A stretch of 64,000 bases of DNA. It comes from Favolaschia claudopus. Lineage: Eukaryota; Basidiomycota; Agaricomycetes; Agaricales; Mycenaceae. Both the position numbers and the translations under genes were made by a program. Location: contig JAWWNJ010000088.1 of the NCBI GenBank assembly GCA_037176885.1, positions 62,001 to 126,000 on the forward strand, in the 5' to 3' direction. A model generated the notes under the pieces. It saw only the letters and a program-made list of their open reading frames with translations, was not told the origin of the DNA and searched no databases. Below, one piece after another: positions 24,021 to 34,697 of this stretch (position 1 is the stretch's first letter; the number at the start of each line of letters is the position of its first letter).

Positions 24021-24480
24021 ATGAACCAGGAGCGAACACCCATTACCATTATTTATGCTATCGCAGTGATCATGGGAGTCATCGGGGCAGCGTGGGGCGG
24101 AGCAACGCTGCTAGCCACGGGGCTAGCGCGTTTTGTAGACCTAAGTTCAGCGTACGGGTGTTCGATTCGGCCGCGACTGCGAATGAGAGGCGTTTTGGCG
24201 CCGAGTCGTCGTAAGAAAAACTTGACCTCGGTAGAGAAAAATGTCCGACAGCATTGTTCAGAGGTTGTATAGGTCCCAGCATGTGTTGACAAGATTTGTT
24301 CAATTGAGGAAAGCAGTCGTAGAAGAGGTATCGCCTCTCAAGTCGCCTGAGACGAGTCCCAGTCGGGTCTCAGGCTTGTTGCCAGAACGAGCAATTCAAA
24401 GAGTTCGTAAGCGCATGGATGAAGATACAATAAAAGCAGCTACTCAGGCAGACCATGACGGGGAGACCTCGAGAAAGTAG
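24021..24480 (+). CDS. Small single-pass membrane protein (predicted)
   Basis: A start at MNQERTPITIIYAIAVIMGV opens a strong transmembrane helix rich in small residues (MGVIGAAWGGATLLATGLA). A second open stretch follows: SQHVLTRFVQLRKAVVEEV, then PERAIQRVRKRMDEDTI and a stop at 24480. The two halves lie in different frames. The likeliest join is a phase-0 intron of about 100 nt between CGTTTT and the AG before AAAAATGTCCGAC, longer than usual here. The gene is head-to-head with dynamin and tail-to-tail with peptide gene 2, and it has a decayed counterpart beside peptide gene 1. No known family recognised. The function might involve the linked peptide, but that is a guess. Confidence 0.45.
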
Positions 24481-24937
24481 AAAGCTGCGAAGAAGACTTG
24501 AAAGAAGACGCAAAGAAGACGTGTCACTGGTGCGCTGATGCGATCCATCAGCATCTGATGGCCGATCAGCTTTGGCCCAAAATGTTTCGAGTGAGTAAAG
24601 TAGTTGCGTCGTTGAACGAGTTCAACACATACAATTGACCATGTAGAACTCCTTTATAAATACAGAGATACCACAACAAGGCCGACCCTCGGGCCTCAGC
24701 AAAGCCTCAGGCTACAAGACGAATAATCTGGGATTGATACAATAATAATAATGATATCGAAAAGAGCGAAGCTAGGGATACAAAGACTGCACGAGAAAAA
24801 CGATCAAATGCGTCGGTTGGGAGACTCTAGTGGGAGAGCGAGGGATAAAGGAGTGTCGAAAGGAGTGGTGCCGCACGGGATGAAAGACGGGGCAGATCAA
24901 GGGCAGATATGATTGTCGCGAGATTTTTGTTGGATAT

Positions 24938-25288
24938 TCTGGAGGAAAGGAAAAAAGTTCGGTATTGAGACGGGAGCTAGCGGAAGTAGATACATTGACC
25001 AGAAGACGCACCAGATACATGCATACATTCTACAGCCGGGTTCAGGCTCTGGCTCAGGCAAGCGCGGGACTTCTACGACGTCCTAGAAAACCGAGATCGA
25101 CTTGAGGCCAGGGAAAGAGATAACGAAGCAACGTACACCCGCGATGCTTCTGCTCGGTTCAGCGTTTGGTATCGGAGCAGCTGCGACCGAGAGGATCACT
25201 GTAAACTAGAGTCAGCAATATTCAGAGCAAATAGGAAAAGGTGCGTACTGCAAGACACAATGAGAGCGAAGAAAGATTTGCAGTGCAT
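24938..25288 (-). CDS. 57-residue secreted peptide precursor, copy 2 (ends GCRMYACI)
   Basis: Paralogue of the gene at 12653-12994 with identical exon structure: 25288-25249, 25198-25137, 25082-25012, and base 24938 completing the stop. It has a signal peptide (MHCKSFFALIV, SVAAAPIP), a diverged spacer (NAEPSRSIAG), then VPR, LP-EP-EP-EP and GCRMYACI. The final 15 residues equal those of copy 1 although six of the 15 codons differ, all silently. Here the last intron must be spliced: without it the frame runs on past Trp (TGG TGC GTC) instead of stopping. This supports the split TGA stop in both genes. Neighbours are the small membrane-protein gene and an F-box-like gene. Confidence 0.75.
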
Positions 25289-25864
25289 GATGCGCAGTAG
25301 ATAGACGATGGCAGCGAGAGATAGGTAGTGCTGATAGAGGCAAGTAAGTGCTTTCGGCGAGATGATGAAGTGAGAATAGTCCGACGCGAGCTCGCTTAAG
25401 TAGCCGCACCAGAAATCGGCCTAGACAAAGCACATCCCTACTTAGGAAGCTAGTTTGTTGCGTAGCGCAGAGCACTTCGTGTCACGTCAGAGATCAAAAG
25501 TGCTCGTGGCGGGACTTGTTTCCCAATGCAACCGAGATTTCCAAATTGGGAACAAGAACAGCAGGCTTGAGCCTGTTTGAGCGGGCGATCAAGGGGCAGG
25601 ATGTCAAGTGCGCGTTCGTCCTTGTACTTGAATTCGGACTTGCCCTGGGGGAAAGCTGGGATCGTGAGGGAACAGGCGGAAGAATATACCATACGGGTAG
25701 TTCCTGGCTCGTTTTTGGCACGCTCAAGGTCGGATTCTGAATGGGTTCAGCAGCTTTGAAAATTCTTGGGCCATCGTGATGACATTTGAGCGCTCGAGGG
25801 GTCCTGCCCAACGGAAAATTAATTCAAACCCACTCGGTCATTCATCATAACGAGTCAAAGCTGA

Positions 25865-27161
25865 TTAACAAGCATCTGTAGTGGTTTGGTGAGCGATGAG
25901 CTGCAAGCGTGTCAGACGACGAACGTACCTGCCAACGATCCCCAACGAAATTATAAGAAACCACCCGAAACTAGTGGGATGAAAGCAACATGAACCTGAA
26001 TGAAATCGCAGATAGGCTTTGAACTTACACTGTTTTTCGCAATCAATTTCGGGAAATCTCTTGCGAAATTAGGCGGATCATCAAACATATGTTCCAATTC
26101 GACGGCGGGAAGAGTAGGTGTTTGGATGGAAGATATGATGCTGTCGAGTTCTTCATATTCCACTCGGTTCATCGAAGAACGGACAGAGATGATGATGGTA
26201 CGAATTCTGTGCTGAGACGTGACTGTGGACAGCGTCTCAGCCACGATGCGAGGTATGTGGGTTTGATCCATGCCAAAGCGTAAAATCCGGAGCATTGGAA
26301 ATGCAGTGAGGTCAACGGCGTTGGTGTCCTCATACTATTTAGGTAGTCAGAACGGAGAACTGGAGTGAAATAGACACAAAAAAGAAAACTAACCCTAACA
26401 TGTAAGTCCAAGATCTCGATCCTACTTGTGGGTATGGCACTCCAATCAATCGACCCAGCATATAAGATGGCGAGAGCTTTGAGCTGAGAGAAATCGAATG
26501 GATATGAAGATCCGAGGTGAGGTGGGAACCACGTGAAATTTCTATCGTGCCACATATTCAGACGCGCCGACTTCAATTCGATCAGTGGCATAGTGCTGGC
26601 GATATCCGACAGAGAATCGCTATCCCAGGCAAAGCAGTCAAGATCGAGGTGTTCGATTGTAAGGGGGAATTGCTGCACGATTGAATCGAGTAACGAAAAG
26701 GATCCTCTGACGTCCAAAGCCAGGTGACGGAGCGCGAGGAGGGTCGATGGCCTCGGGAAAGTGTCGGGTGTGGGAGATGTTCGAGAGTCAGTGTCGACCC
26801 GGATAATTAGACTCTCCAGGCGAGTGAACGATTGTCTGCATAGCAGTTTCAGACAGTGAGGAGGAAGAGCGTTGTAGTCAATGCGCAGCAGGCGCACATG
26901 TTGCAGCAAATGCGGAGACGCTCGTAGGACCGCACAGAACTTCTTCATCGCCGAGGACTCAAAAGCAAGACTCGGATTGGTATGGGTTGGTGCTCGAAAT
27001 AGCTGCGATTGTGCTGTATGAACCCACGAACGAGCCACGAGAGAGCAAGCGAGGAGATCAGGAGCATAGAGGTGAATGTAGAGTTCAGATCCCGATCCCG
27101 CAACAAGGTTGATACACCGATCCAGCAGCTCTTGGATCTCGAGCGGACTCTGGTGCGGCAT
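25865..27161 (-). CDS. F-box-like protein (383 residues)
   Basis: Paralogue of the gene at 18763-20077. Four exons: 27161-26394, 26334-26029, 25970-25929, 25900-25865. Start MPHQSPLEIQELLDRCINL, then LLACSLVARSWVHTAQSQLF (F-box-like helices), followed by leucine-rich stretches (LLALRHLALDV, TIEHLDLDCF, FSQLKALAIL). The two last exons are very short, as in the paralogue, and end LIAHQTTTDAC. An upstream in-frame extension to 27392 exists, but the paralogue supports the internal start. Role inferred as SCF substrate adaptor. Confidence 0.8.
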
Positions 27162-30100
27162 CGGGACGATTAGACGATGGTGGTGGAGATCAAGTTCTTG
27201 AAGTTCCGGGCATTCGGCCGACTCAAGTCCGATCCCGCGTTCTCCGAAGATCTGGGAAAAAAAACCGGAATACTTGTCTTCAATAATGGATCGCTCCCTA
27301 GGCGTACAACAGTACATCGTGAAAACTAAGACTGAGGCTGACGCGTTTCGAATCGCACGGTGTTCAGGCCTGAGGGATTCAGAAACGTTCAACGTTCAGG
27401 AGAGAGGAGAACCAATGATTCGGAAGGGTGAAAAGCGTAGAGAAGGAAATTAACTATGAAGACGAACGAGATTGTGCAGCGAAAGTCGAGCATGTACCTT
27501 GCATACGAGAATGCGGAAGGTGCGAGGAGTATGGAATGGGGCTCAATGTGCCTCTGTCTCCAACAAATTCCGTCTCATATGCAATCCCTTCCCCAATCAT
27601 CCATACGCTTACTCCTCCTCGATGACCCACCACTAGCAATCAATACATCTGCACCCGCCCAGACTCGTCCCACCGTCTCCTGCTTCATATCCCCAACCCG
27701 CCTTCGGGCAATCCAGCACCCGAGCCTCTCCGTACGCGGGATGGATCTGAAAACCGTGCGCTGTAGGCCACGCTATGATCTCGTCGAGTGGAGGTAGCAT
27801 GGAGACGAGAGTAGAGGGATGCGCAAGGAAATGGCGACGGCGGCCGAGCGCGAAAAGCAGCACGGGGGGAGATCTCGGCAGTGGTGCACGACAATAGCGG
27901 GATTCGCGGCCCCCGAGGCGACACAGGGCCCGAGTCCGCGAAAGGATGCGTTGGGCGGTATTTACCACCGAGGTGTCTTAACAGAGCCACGGTTCTCCAC
28001 CACCTCGACCCCTACCCACAGCTCCCATCGCCCGCGACACCACGTTCCTCCGCATGCCACCCCATCGCACCCTTCCCTGCCTTCCCAGCGTTCCGTGACG
28101 GCGGCGAAGTATTGCCACGGCCCCACCAGATTAATGAATGGATCGAGGCGAAGACAGAGAGGCGCGAAGGTGGTGGGAGTAGCAAGACAATCCCCCTCCC
28201 TCAAGTCGCCCTCAGCTTGATTCGCGCGGAATGCCTCCCTCATCCTCGAGCACTCCCCAGCAGACGCCAGCCATCACTCACGACGTGACTGAAGGTCAAA
28301 AGTCCGCATCTGCTTGCAGAGAGGCTTTGAGCGCCGCAGCCGCGGCATGCTACGAATCTTCACCCACTTCCCCTTCCCGCAATGTTACCGACTCTCCGCA
28401 CTCCTCCATCAAATCGCCTTCGCCAGCCTGCACGCAATGTACCTGCCACGTCATCGGCGCGTCTCCTCCCATCGAGGTACGGGTGGGTAAGGGGAAGTGG
28501 ATGGAACATCGAAGGAACAAGGGACGTAGGTAAGGAAGGCGAAGGAGATGGCGGTGGCGATGAAGGCTATCGCGACAAGAGCAGATGGGCACGCATAGCG
28601 CTCACCACACCCTGTACGTGTACGCGCCTGTGCTCGCAACGAGACGAGGAAGTGCGTCGGAGAGACGACGGAAGCCGGAAGCGAATCCGGAAACGGAGAG
28701 GGGGAGGTGGCATGCACGCTCGATCATCTCATCCAGCTAAGGTGCGGCGGGGACGAAGATGGATGGATGGGAAAGCGATGGCGACGCAGACGCAAACAGA
28801 CGGGGTCGTGAAGGGGCAGGCGACGGGACACCATGCCCCTCTCCCTCAGCGGCAGTCGCATGGGACGCCTCTCTCCCGCTTCCTCGTCATCTTCATCCAA
28901 ATCTCGAGCCTCCATCCGTATCAGCCTAGCGTCATTGGAGCGTCTCCGGCAAGACGTACAGAGAAGTGTAATAGTGGTCCCAAGCCCGTCCACCGGATCG
29001 AATACCGTCCACGGCCTCCAAGCCCTCATCCTCATCTACCTTCCCAATCTCTTCCACTCGGTCGTGGAACGCGACAGTACAGCATCATCTCCCCCAGCCT
29101 GCCACGTCATCGTATGCATGCGGGAACGTGCGGAGAAGGCGACGGGCGGGCGAGGGGCCTATTTCCAGAAAGCATTTGGGAAGGAAGGCCCGGGCAACGC
29201 CGCCGCATCGGCGAGGGTGAAGGAGAGGTGGGAGAGGGAAGGCGAAGAGACTGGGTGTACGAGCGACGAGAGAGGCAGAGACGCCGGTTCGCCAGCCCGC
29301 AGCATCGGAGCGGGAGCGAGTTCTTGAGGGCGTGCTGACGAGTCTATTCTCGGTGATATTCTGGATGCTAGCGCGCGATGTATGGCGTCGAAGATGGTGG
29401 CTCTTGAGCTGACACACGACCGGGCAGCCGTGACAGCTTTGAGCTACGCTACATCCACCGCAGCGGAGTCTCATGTCTGGATTAGCACCAGTCAAGCATG
29501 GGGGACAGGATAGTGAGGATCTAGAATACAAAGATATGAATGCTTTTGGGCCGGAAATAGAAACTGAGCCACACTGACCTTTGAGAGTGAACAGGGTCGG
29601 GGAGATGCGGTGCATCCTGTACGCACCAGCCCGAGATTGTCGCGGAAGGCAAGATCGAAGCCGCAGACAGAGAGGGTGAGGTGGAGGTGCCGTGGAGCAG
29701 CTACGCGTTGGGGTGCGACGAGAGAGTACGACCTCGTCCTCAGTCGATGCAATGAAATTGACGTTGATAGAAGCAATATTAATCTCGTTAGAGCCGACAC
29801 GAACAGTGCAGGGGTCCTGCAACAAAATAGGTATCGTCAGTCAGTCTCACGTATGCGATTCAAGGAAGAGACCCTAACCAAGCCAAGAGGTAGCAAGTAC
29901 GTGGCAATGTGGAGCAGTAGCCACAGCAGAGGAAGACGGTATGCGAGGAAGAGGACAATGCCGAGTGAAGATCTAGCATCCACTTATTTTATCTCCCATT
30001 GTCACCTCAACTCGATAGTCTGGCGCGTCAACTCGGAGCCTCAAGATGCGCGCATGGCATTGGCAAGGTCAATTGGCAAGGTCGGGGAAGTTGGGGAGAC

Positions 30101-31168
30101 CGACGTCATGGCTGTATCCGCCGGATTGACCAAGGATCTAGAGGGGAGACAATGATCAGTATTCGAGACAAGGGAATTCAAAGACGACAAGATAACGAGT
30201 TTGAGAGAGAAAACAGTATGGAAGGACTCACACAAACGGAGACACGAGCGCAATCCATACACCTCTCTACATCAGCACAGATATGCCCAATGATCGGCGC
30301 GCTGTCGCCCCCGCCGCGAAATGAATAATCTGCTGGCAGAGTCGGTCAGCATCACAAACACCGGGCAGAGAAGGAGTCACGCAGATAGAGCCGAAACTCA
30401 CAAGGTCAGAGCAGCTTCTGAACAGTCCTACACCAAGTTCATGATGAGGCAGCGACCGGAAGACTTGACAGAGGTCGTACGAATCTCTCTAATATTCTAG
30501 ATTGGTGGTTCAACAGCCATCTCAGAGCCTTTGAAAGGGTATATGCGGGCTCACGTAGATTCTTCCAGTTATTCTAACACCGCTTGAAAGCAAAAGCCGC
30601 CTTGCAAACCCCAGTAGCCGTCATCCCCAAGATATCTAGAGTCGCTACGCCGGAGTGGCACAAACGGTTGTGATATGCGGCATACTACGTTCAAGGGACG
30701 GTCTTCTGGCTCGGGAGCAGCCTCCACACAGGGTCGGTCGTCGTCCTCTGCAGGCTGGCATCGGCGTCGTCGACGTCGAGAACAAAGGATGGGCAACTCG
30801 CCACGTGGCTGATGTGTTACGTCATACAGCTTCCTTGAACCGAGCGCACCAAAACGCACCGCGAATTCTCAAACAAAGAAATAATAAGAGGAAAATCCGC
30901 GAAGAAGCTCATCCCCTTTACACCGAATGAATTTCTCCACCTTACAGTATTCTCCCAATCATTCAACTTCGATTCTTTTTTTTCAAATTTGTTCCTTGAT
31001 TTGTTCGAAATTTGTTCAATGTTCACTGTTCAGTGCAATCAGTAACAACAACAAATGATACAACAAAACGACCAATTTGCAAAGCATACATAAATAAAAG
31101 CAAGACAAAATTCGGCGCCTAAATTCAGAGCCCAAAATCAAATAGTCAAAGGAAAATTTGGCGAGCCT
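27162..31168. other. Unresolved region, possibly a decayed or complex minus-strand gene
   Basis: No model I can defend. From about 28200 to 29340 the DNA is GC-rich and open in frames on both strands, so open frames there prove little. On the minus strand about 30300-29500 shows exon-like pieces with good splice sites: GQSGGYSHDVGLPNFPDLAN, a transmembrane-like LGIVLFLAYRLPLLWLLLHI, and DPCTVRVGSNEINIASINV after a TTGTTGCAG acceptor. I could not join these without stop codons. A membrane-protein gene or its pseudogene is possible. The stretch 30870-31165 is AT-rich spacer. Confidence 0.3.
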
Positions 31169-31993
31169 TTACAAATGCGCGGGAACCGGCGCAGGCAAAC
31201 TTCCCCATGGTCCACCGCCGTACGGAGCCTCGGTAACTGCAACAGGCCAAGCGGAATCATCGAGTGTGGGGCTAAAGAAATTCTCAGGGACCGAATCAGT
31301 TCCCTTCCACACAACTCCACCCTGCCCAGTGAAGAAAGTGTATGCTCGCTGGAGCGGCGTGCTGCTAGCGACGAAAGAGGCAATAACACCCGCCGGATTA
31401 ATCCCAGTGTCAGTCGAGGTGACCGCGTAATTCGTCGCTGATAATTGTGGACGGTCAGTCCCAGCGCTTGATATTTCACTTCAATTAACTCACCGAGAAT
31501 GGAAAACACCCAAGGTCCATTGGATGATACGTTGCTGATGTTCCAGATGTTGGGTGTCTGCCAATCAAGAGCACTGCCGATGAGATTGCCATTGAAGTAC
31601 AGATTGTACGCATTGTCGGTACTGATCGCAACGGAAATGTTGACCACTGGGAGACTGGTGTCTGGTTTGAACGTCAATCGGAACGCAGACGAGCCTGGCG
31701 GGACGCCGGAGACGCCCGCGGTGGTGGTCCAGATCCACGAAGCGACGGTGAGGTCGGGCGTGGGCGGAAACGCTCGAGCTACGATGCCTGAAGAATAAGA
31801 GTGAGTTCGACAGAGAAACCCCGTCGCGAGAAGCGAAACATACCACTTCCGGCGGCGTTGTTGCCTGGGATGGCCTTGACTGCTGCGAAAGAGATAGCGA
31901 GAATCGAGAGCACTGTGGCAAGTAATGAGGTGAACTGAAAGCGCTCGCTAGCCTGTACAAGGAGAAAGATGTACCTGTGCGAAGTCCAAACAT
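31169..31993 (-). CDS. Small secreted beta-rich protein
   Basis: Four exons: 31993-31975, 31912-31844, 31787-31494, 31437-31169, giving 216 residues. The signal peptide is MFGLRTVLSILAISFAAVKA, split by an intron after six codons. The mature part has alternating hydrophobic and polar stretches (SWIWTTTAGVSG, AFRLTFKPD, VNISVAISTDNAYNLYFNG, WNISNVSSNGPWVFSIL) and several N-glycosylation sequons. This pattern suggests a galactose-binding-like or lectin-type beta-sandwich, which is inference. It is probably extracellular. No enzyme motif is seen. Confidence 0.7.
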
Positions 31994-33243
31994 TGTAGAA
32001 TGAGCTACTGGCATCCCTCGTTGAACCTGCAGACTTTATATCCCTGAAAGCCAATATAATTATTTTCCGTATCAGGATCAACAGAGAATCACCCAGCTCG
32101 CTTGCCTTTGAATTCTTTTCGTATTCTGTCTTCGATAGAAGAACTTGAATTTCAACTTCGCTTGACATTAGAAACCTCGAAGTGGTTTCCAATCCTTGCC
32201 CCTGTGTCGCCTGGAATAGATTTAGGTCATTCGAAGCCGTATATCCCCTGGTCGTGTGCGCATAATGGTGCGGGATGTCTGTAGTATGGCGTGCATTGTT
32301 CAGTTTCTGTCTTCTCGCCGCCGGTGCGCGGGAAGTAACGTTGATTTAGACAGATCGTACCTATGACATTGAGTTAATAGTCATTTAGAACCGAGTGCAC
32401 CTCGCCCGACTGAATATTACGCCTCAGAATCGGAGAAAGCACTGATTTCAATGAGAGTCGCCGCTCCAATATACTCGGGCGACAGTTTCACATACTTCCG
32501 CGTGAAGAAACTGGAAAAGCAGACGTACCTGATGTTAGACAGATAGTACCTGAGGACTTTGAATACAATTTGGTTAACTGCTCTTCCTTTCTATATGTAC
32601 GAATGACAACACCTGTATCAAAGAGTCGACATCCGAGGCACCGTTAGCGGGTGCAGTGATAGAACGAACACAGAATTCCTGATGGTATGAGCATGATGAA
32701 CCGCGGCGGAAAAAAAACGGAAAAGAGGACAGCGCCAAACACGTTCACTTCAGCTACTGTGGTCCAAGGAGGAAAAACAGAAGCTTCGAACTTGGAAGAC
32801 TTTCTTCGCGTCTTGCCGCTCGGAAGTGAACGGTCGTTCTTATTGGCCAAGAATTAATTCATTCTAATCCTTATTTTGCGGGATATCTGTTGAAGTGGAG
32901 CCTGAAGCTGAGCCAGACAGTCTATCGTTACAACGGTGGTGGTGGAAGGGAAGAGGCTGGGTGATGAGGTGACTGATGTGAAAGTCACAACCATGATGTG
33001 ACGATGCCGTCACACCTTTTGGCTCCTCCATTGCTCCTCCATCATCTTCACGAATCTTGAGGCTCCGGGTGAAGCTCAGAGTCCGAGAGTTGACCTGATC
33101 TCTCCATCTTTCTCAGTTGTTCGGAATCTTTCCTTTGATTCCACGGGACGACGTTCACGGGTCTCGGCGTCTCCCTGCTTCGATTTTCCCACTGACACCA
33201 AATGTGTCGATTCCGGGCCAGCTAAGGTTCCCATTCGACCACC
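31994..33243. other. Intergenic region
   Basis: Two divergent promoters must lie here (for the genes at 31993 minus and 33244 plus). Short open frames such as 32850-32644 minus have no recognisable content. No repeat noticed. Confidence 0.4.
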
Positions 33244-34516
33244 ATGTGTGCGGCGCAGCAACCTCTCAAAGCGACTGTGAACTGCGATATGGGCGAGGTA
33301 TGTGTCAAGTTTTGATACCAGTTTTGATATGTTTCGAAACTTAAGTATTCCAATTTGTTGTAGGGATTTGCTTTGTACACCATCGTATATATGTGAAACT
33401 CCGACCTCGACGACTCACTTACATGGAACTCAGGCAGACGATGAGGAGCTCATGAAGACAATTCATCTCGCAAATATTGCTTGCGGCTTCCACGCGAGTG
33501 ACTTTTCGATTATGAATACCACCGTCACCCTAGCGAAAGCGCACAACGTGTCTGTTGGCGCTCATCCCTCCCTTCCAGATCGTCAAGGATTCGGGCGGCG
33601 CGAGATGAAGATGGAGCCGGTGAGTGCATTATTGTCTATATCTTACTCATTAAAGCTCAACAAAAATTAGGATGAACTCCTCTCGTGTTTTGTGTATCAA
33701 ATCGGCGCCCTGAACGGATTCCTTCAACTCCACGGCCTTCCGTTGAACCATGTAAGCTCTTCCTACGGTTCAATGTATATTTAATCGTTCTTCTCAAGGT
33801 TAAACCCCATGTAAGCGTCAACGATCCCCCGTTTACCCCCCCTGAAATAAATTGTTTCATTCAGGGTGCAATCTATGGCCAGACCTCACGCTCTATTGAA
33901 TTAGCGCGCGCAGTGGTCTCCGCGACGAAGGCTTTTTCTACCCCCGATAATCGAGTTGCCTTCGTTGGTCTTGCTGGAACAGCTCATCAAGCGGCTTGCG
34001 AAGAGGCTGGTGTACCATTCATTGCGGGTACGTCGAAATGGCTCAGATATAGATCATTTGAGACAAAGGATTCTTCGCAGAATGGTTCGCAGACTTGGAC
34101 TACGATGAAGCTGGGAAGTTGCTTATCACTAAGTGAGCTATCTATCCTTTCTGGATGCCGAACGCTGCTCACCTTCAAGAAGAAAGCATGAACCAATTTC
34201 GACTGAAGTCATCCGCGCACGGGTATGCCAAGTTCTTTCGCCACTCTTGTTTCAACTGCTCTGATTCTTTTCGTGCAGGTCACTCGCCTCCTCAAAACCC
34301 GTCAAATCACCACAACGAGCGAGAAAGGCGAGTCGTATCTCCCTCTTGGTGATAACGTCGACGCAGTCTCGATTTGCTGCCACTCCGATACACCCGTACG
34401 TTGGCCGAGTAGAGATATAGAATCGGGAGTCTAATCTATTCTAGGGTGCGGTTGAGAACGCGCAACTAGTGAAGTCATTGGTAGACGAGAGTAACCGGTG
34501 CGCAGGTTATGCGTAG
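33244..34516 (+). CDS. LamB/YcsF family protein (5-oxoprolinase subunit A-like)
   Basis: Multi-exon gene starting [18 protein letters not shown]. Family landmarks are [40 protein letters not shown], and VKPH-GAIYGQ, the fungal form of the LKPHGALY signature; VKPH is encoded by a 12-nt exon (33799-33810). It ends [16 protein letters not shown]. In bacteria PxpA acts with PxpB and PxpC to open 5-oxoproline using ATP. The next gene downstream contains PxpB- and PxpC-like domains, which supports a related role here. Length, about 260 residues, is normal for the family. The products probably act in the cytosol. Confidence 0.85.
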
Positions 34517-34697
34517 GCTTATCATGTGTGTATCCCGCTGGGAAGCTAGCGGGGAAGTCCTGTATTCATTCAGTCCTCGGGCACCCGGCTTCCGTGCTTA
34601 TGAAATCCGCTATCTTCTCCATATCCCGTGAACAAGCTTCTTTTTTCCCTCGTTCTTCCACGACGTCAGAACTCAAACCTGGCTCTTGGGATTAACC

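Larger units (their letters stand above)
23540..25690 (-). repeat. Inverted segmental duplicate, right copy (peptide, small protein, dynamin start)
   Basis: Reverse-orientation counterpart of 12250-14562. The spacing from peptide stop to dynamin ATG is about 1.35 kb here and 1.5 kb there, the difference being partly the 312-bp element in the left copy. In this copy all three genes are open, so it is the better-preserved version. Confidence 0.75.

Noticed and set aside
24520..24741. Possible solo LTR (TGTCAC..TATAAATACAG..GATACA)
   Set aside because: Part of the stretch aligns with the 3' flank of the other peptide gene, so it belongs to the duplicated segment; no target duplication was seen.
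25494..25811. Protein-like similarity between frames upstream of the two peptide genes (about 12300-12500 and 25690-25450)
   Set aside because: The similarity is at DNA level across all frames and comes from the duplicated promoter region; no shared start or splice pattern.
28382..29338. 318-codon plus-strand frame and overlapping long frames
   Set aside because: GC-rich composition opens several frames on both strands; the encoded residues are low-complexity Arg/Gly/Ser with no domain.
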